Source: a virus
DNA: 30,489 nucleotides
Reading direction: 5' to 3' (one strand)
IMG/VR virus record: IMGVR_UViG_3300021180_000436
Location: 1-30,489 of that record
Below the pieces are notes generated by a model. That model saw only the letters and a list, made by a program, of their open reading frames with translations. It ran no database searches and was not told where the DNA came from. Positions within the stretch are counted from its first letter, which is position 1; each line of letters opens with the position of its first letter. Positions 27,529-30,489 of the stretch are shown one piece after another. The position numbers and the translations under genes were made by a program.

Positions 27529-30489
27529 ATGCCCCGCCGCAATCCCTACCGCCCGATCAACCGCGCCACCGCGCCGGAGATGGAGCTGCCCGCCGAGAAG
27601 CAGGCCCGCCGGCTCCGCGCCCAGGTCGAGGTGATGGCCCTCCAGGCGACCAAGAAAAGGATGCGCGAGGGACAGGCCGCCCTCTCCATCCACGCCGCCG
27701 CCGATACCGGACGCCGCAACACCGACTGGCGGGCCAACAACGCCTCGGCAGATTTAGCCAACATCCCCGATTCCCCGGTGATGATCGGGCGGGCGCGGCA
27801 GCTCGATCGCGATTCCTGGCTGGCGCGGTCGGCGAAGAAATCCTTCGTCCGCAACGTCGTCGGCAAGGGCATTCAAGTCATCCCCCACGCCAAAGACCCC
27901 AAGGGCAAACCGCTGACGCAATTGAATCTGGTGGTGGCCCGCTTGTGGCACCGCTGGTGTCTGCACTGCGACATCGAGCGGCGCAAGAGCTTCAACCAGA
28001 TGCAAAGACTGGCCGCGGCCGACAAGTTCATCGCCGGCGAGCACCTGTGGATGTGGTCCTACAAGTTCCCCGGTTTGCTCAACGAGGGGATCATCGATCG
28101 CAATCAACCGGTCGGTCTGCGCTTGCAAGCCTTCGAGGCGGAACAGTTCGACCTGCGCATTCTCAGCTATGCCGGACGGGAAGTCAGAGGCGGGGTGGAA
28201 GTGGACGAGAACGGGGCGCCGCTCGCATACCACATTTACACCCGTAACCCCAACGACGTTTTATATCGGCACGCATTCTTTTCCGAGCGCGTTCCCCGGC
28301 AGCGGATGTTTCACTATTTCGATCAGGAAAGAGTTTTGCAGACCCGCGGCGTGACCGGTCTGTCCCCGGTGATGGCCGACATGCGCGATATCTCCCGCGT
28401 TCAGACGGCCTCGATCTGGCGCATGGAAATGGAAAGCTGCATCGGATTAATCATCGAGCAACCGATGCCCGGCAACAACATCGGCCCCGCCACCTCATTC
28501 GGTCCGCCCACCAACGGCAGCGGCCAGACGCCCAGTGGGATGAACGAAATCGACTTCGTCCCCGGCATGGTCGCGCGAACCGTACCGGGTGAGAAGGTCC
28601 AGAGCCTGGTGCCGCAATCGCCGGGCAATCAATACAACCCGTTCATGGAGACGACCGTGCGCGGCATCGGCGCGGCTTTGGGCCAGAGCTACGGCCAGAT
28701 CGCGCGGCGCAACGACTCCAACTACTCCGCCGCCCGCCAGGACATGCTGGAAGATCGCAAGGAACAGGAGCCCGAGCAGCAACTATTCATCGACGCCATG
28801 GTCCGGCCCGCCTACGAACTGTTTTTCAACTGGGCGGTGATGGAAGGCCGGCTGGACGGGATCGAGGGATTCTCAACCGACGAGTTCCTCGCCGATCGTT
28901 TTCGCTATGTCGAAGCGGATTATCTCCCGCCCAGTCAGTCGTGGATCGATCCCGAGAAGGAAGCCAACGCCTTCGTCATCCTGCTCAAGAACCGCCTGAT
29001 CACCCGCGAGGAGATCGTCGCGTTGCGCGGCGGGCGCTATTCGCACGTCATCGAGAAGCTGGCCGAGGAGAAGAACCTGGCCGAAAACCGCGGACTCACG
29101 CTGCCGGAGAACGACGACGAGCGGAACAACGTCCGCGAATTGGTCAAAGCGGCCATCGAGAATCGCCAGGGGACGGTCGACGCCGTCAGCGCCAACCTGC
29201 TTGATCTGTCAGCGATGTTCCAACAGGGCGGTCTGCCGGTGCAGAAGAATTACACCCAGCCGCTCCTGCCGGTGCAGACGCCGACGGGCGGGACGATCAC
29301 CGGCGATCCGGTCACCAACAAAGCTGGGAAAGTCATCGGTGGCGGAGTGGAGGAACCGGCGGTGCCGGCGGGAGGAGGAGGGGGAGAGGGGGAGAGTGGG
29401 GGAGGGGGAGGCGGAGGAAACGGAGCCGCGGCGACACCGGCGCCAAAGCCGGGAGGGGGAAGTGGACAGGGCGTGCACGTGCACGTGGCCATGCCGGCGG
29501 CCCCCGCGCCCAAGCCTCCGGGCGGAAATGGCAACCCTTCGACAAGCTCAGGACAGGACGGCAATGGGAAGGGCAAGAACGGCAAAACGCCAGCCAAGGC
29601 GGGCGGTCGCATCGCGGCCAGTGCGGCGCCGGGCGGGGGGGGCACGGTGGAAGGCGTCAGCGATTTCATCCTCCAGCAGCAGCGCGGCAGTCCCGCAGGG
29701 GGGGTCGACGTGCAATCGGCAGCCGATCGCCAGGCCCGCGATGAAGTGGCCGGCGGACCGTGGCCGCTTCCGCAGGTTCCCCCGCCCTCGGTGCCGAATT
29801 ACCGCCAATCGCCCGATGAAGTGTCGAGCTGCGCCACCTGCTCGTTCGCCAATGGTTCACGCTGCACGATGTTCAATTTCATTTTCGATCCCAGCTACGT
29901 CTGCGACAAATGGATCGCCAGGACGCTGACCGAAAATATCGGCGTGCCGAACACGGCCAAGACGTTTCCCCCAGGCCCGCAGCCGGGACAGATCGATCTG
30001 GAAAGCCGGTTCTATCCCGACAGCGATCCTTACGGCCCGTTCGGGCAGACGACCAGCATGAGCGCCGAAGAGCGCCGTTTGGTGAGGAGAGCGGGCGAAA
30101 GGGAGAGGGGGCGAGGGGGAGAGCGGCCGGAGCTTCCCGCCATTCACATTCATCAAGCGCCGCAGATCGACCTGGCATCGCTCAGAGCCGCCGCCGGATT
30201 GGCCGTGCAAGCGCCAGCTCCGGCGCAGGTGAATGTGTCACCGATCATCAACGTGGAATTTCCCCCGCAGCCCCCCCTGCCGACTCCCCTGCCCCCCCTG
30301 CCGCCGCAATTCACGGTGCAGTCCCCGGTGAACGTGTCCCCGATCGTCAATGTGGACCTTCCCCCACAACCTGCTCCTGTAATGCACTATCACGCCGCCC
30401 CCTCCGCGCCGCAGGCATCGCCCCAGGTGACGGTCGAGTCGCCGATCATCAACGTCGAGCCGTCTGCCGCGCCGCAGGTGACAGTGCAG
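27529..30489 (+). CDS. Lambda-type phage portal protein with long C-terminal extension (3'-truncated)
   Basis: The frame is open from ATG 27529 to the end of the window (987 codons, no stop). Residues about 40-500 follow the lambda-family portal pattern: TDWRANNASADLANIPDSPV, DSWLARSAKKSFVRNVVGKG, QRMFHYFDQERVLQTRGVTG and ALGQSYGQIARRNDSNYSAA. The portal forms the dodecameric DNA gate of the capsid. From about residue 560 there is an extension of about 430 residues. It contains Gly/Ser/Pro linkers with three dispersed repeats, a Cys cluster SSCATCSFANGSRC and YVCDKW (residues 768-790) of zinc-binding look, and VNVSPIINVE-type repeats from residue 901 on. Lambda portals are about 530 residues, so this is far longer. 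Confidence 0.85.
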   Translation, partial: MPRRNPYRPINRATAPEMELPAEKQARRLRAQVEVMALQATKKRMREGQAALSIHAAADTGRRNTDWRANNASADLANIPDSPVMIGRARQLDRDSWLARSAKKSFVRNVVGKGIQVIPHAKDPKGKPLTQLNLVVARLWHRWCLHCDIERRKSFNQMQRLAAADKFIAGEHLWMWSYKFPGLLNEGIIDRNQPVGLRLQAFEAEQFDLRILSYAGREVRGGVEVDENGAPLAYHIYTRNPNDVLYRHAFFSERVPRQRMFHYFDQERVLQTRGVTGLSPVMADMRDISRVQTASIWRMEMESCIGLIIEQPMPGNNIGPATSFGPPTNGSGQTPSGMNEIDFVPGMVARTVPGEKVQSLVPQSPGNQYNPFMETTVRGIGAALGQSYGQIARRNDSNYSAARQDMLEDRKEQEPEQQLFIDAMVRPAYELFFNWAVMEGRLDGIEGFSTDEFLADRFRYVEADYLPPSQSWIDPEKEANAFVILLKNRLITREEIVALRGGRYSHVIEKLAEEKNLAENRGLTLPENDDERNNVRELVKAAIENRQGTVDAVSANLLDLSAMFQQGGLPVQKNYTQPLLPVQTPTGGTITGDPVTNKAGKVIGGGVEEPAVPAGGGGGEGESGGGGGGGNGAAATPAPKPGGGSGQGVHVHVAMPAAPAPKPPGGNGNPSTSSGQDGNGKGKNGKTPAKAGGRIAASAAPGGGGTVEGVSDFILQQQRGSPAGGVDVQSAADRQARDEVAGGPWPLPQVPPPSVPNYRQSPDEVSSCATCSFANGSRCTMFNFIFDPSYVCDKWIARTLTENIGVPNTAKTFPPGPQPGQIDLESRFYPDSDPYGPFGQTTSMSAEERRLVRRAGERERGRGGERPELPAIHIHQAPQIDLASLRAAAGLAVQAPAPAQVNVSPIINVEFPPQPPLPTPLPPLPPQFTVQSPVNVSPIVNVDLPPQPAPVMHYHAAPSAPQASPQVTVESPIINVEPSAAPQVTVQ
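29368..29424 (-). repeat. Dispersed CTCCCCCTC-type repeat, copy 3 (inside the portal gene)
   Basis: A purine-rich run (GGAGGAGGAGGGGGAGAGGG and onward) encodes a Gly/Glu/Ser linker in the portal extension. Confidence 0.55.
29535..29558 (+). repeat. Dispersed environmental repeat CCTTCGACAAGCTCAGGACA (inside the portal gene)
   Basis: This is a widely distributed short repeat. Read in frame it gives the residues PSTSSGQD, and in antisense frames LRQAQDR and CPELVEG. It marks an insertion into the portal linker rather than native coding. Confidence 0.7.
30086..30126 (-). repeat. Dispersed CTCCCCCTC-type repeat, copy 4 (inside the portal gene)
   Basis: GAGAGGGGGCGAGGGGGAG with flanks is read in frame as GERERGRGGERPE near portal residue 855. 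Confidence 0.6.

Overview
The window is a high-GC stretch of tailed-phage DNA, either a prophage or a phage genome segment. The host looks like a planctomycete or a similar environmental bacterium. Hallmark phage genes are a Nu1-like small terminase (16534), a GpA-type large terminase (21472), a lambda-type portal (27529, running off the right edge), a phage-type beta-class DNA methyltransferase, an HNH endonuclease and many small conserved phage proteins. The host guess is inference. It rests on GC content, twin-arginine leaders, a possible PEP-CTERM-like tail, right-handed beta-helix adhesins and dispersed environmental repeats. No integrase, capsid gene, tRNA, rRNA or CRISPR array was seen.

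Layout. (1) 1-3360, plus strand: a run of tiny membrane proteins around a GH-A-like glycoside hydrolase. (2) 3363-6218: a complete IS1595-family element with 25-bp terminal inverted repeats and a perfect 8-bp target duplication. It carries cargo: a RelA/SpoT-type nucleotide synthetase and three small genes beside the DDE transposase. It splits a small phage gene that can be rebuilt in frame. (3) 6483-16350, plus strand: probable structural, tail-spike and decoration genes. These include two right-handed beta-helix proteins on either side of a serine recombinase, a repeat protein, and a frameshifted gene followed by a 39-codon ORF resembling a PEP-CTERM sorting tail. (4) 16534-17052: small terminase. 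(5) 17053-21431, minus strand: a block of small early-type genes (excisionase-like HTH, KOW-like protein, DUF3846, HNH) served by two near-identical sigma70-like promoters, with one intrinsic terminator. It separates the two terminase genes. (6) 21472-30489, plus strand: large terminase, methyltransferase, small head-region proteins and the portal.

Notable points. The large terminase reads in two frames that join exactly inside the Walker B motif at CTT TGA C, the same sequence used for +1 frameshifting in bacterial prfB. Three families of dispersed repeats lie between and inside genes, adding low-complexity linkers to the repeat protein, the portal and possibly the methyltransferase leader. 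Several short genes are visible only by eye because they are under about 60 codons.
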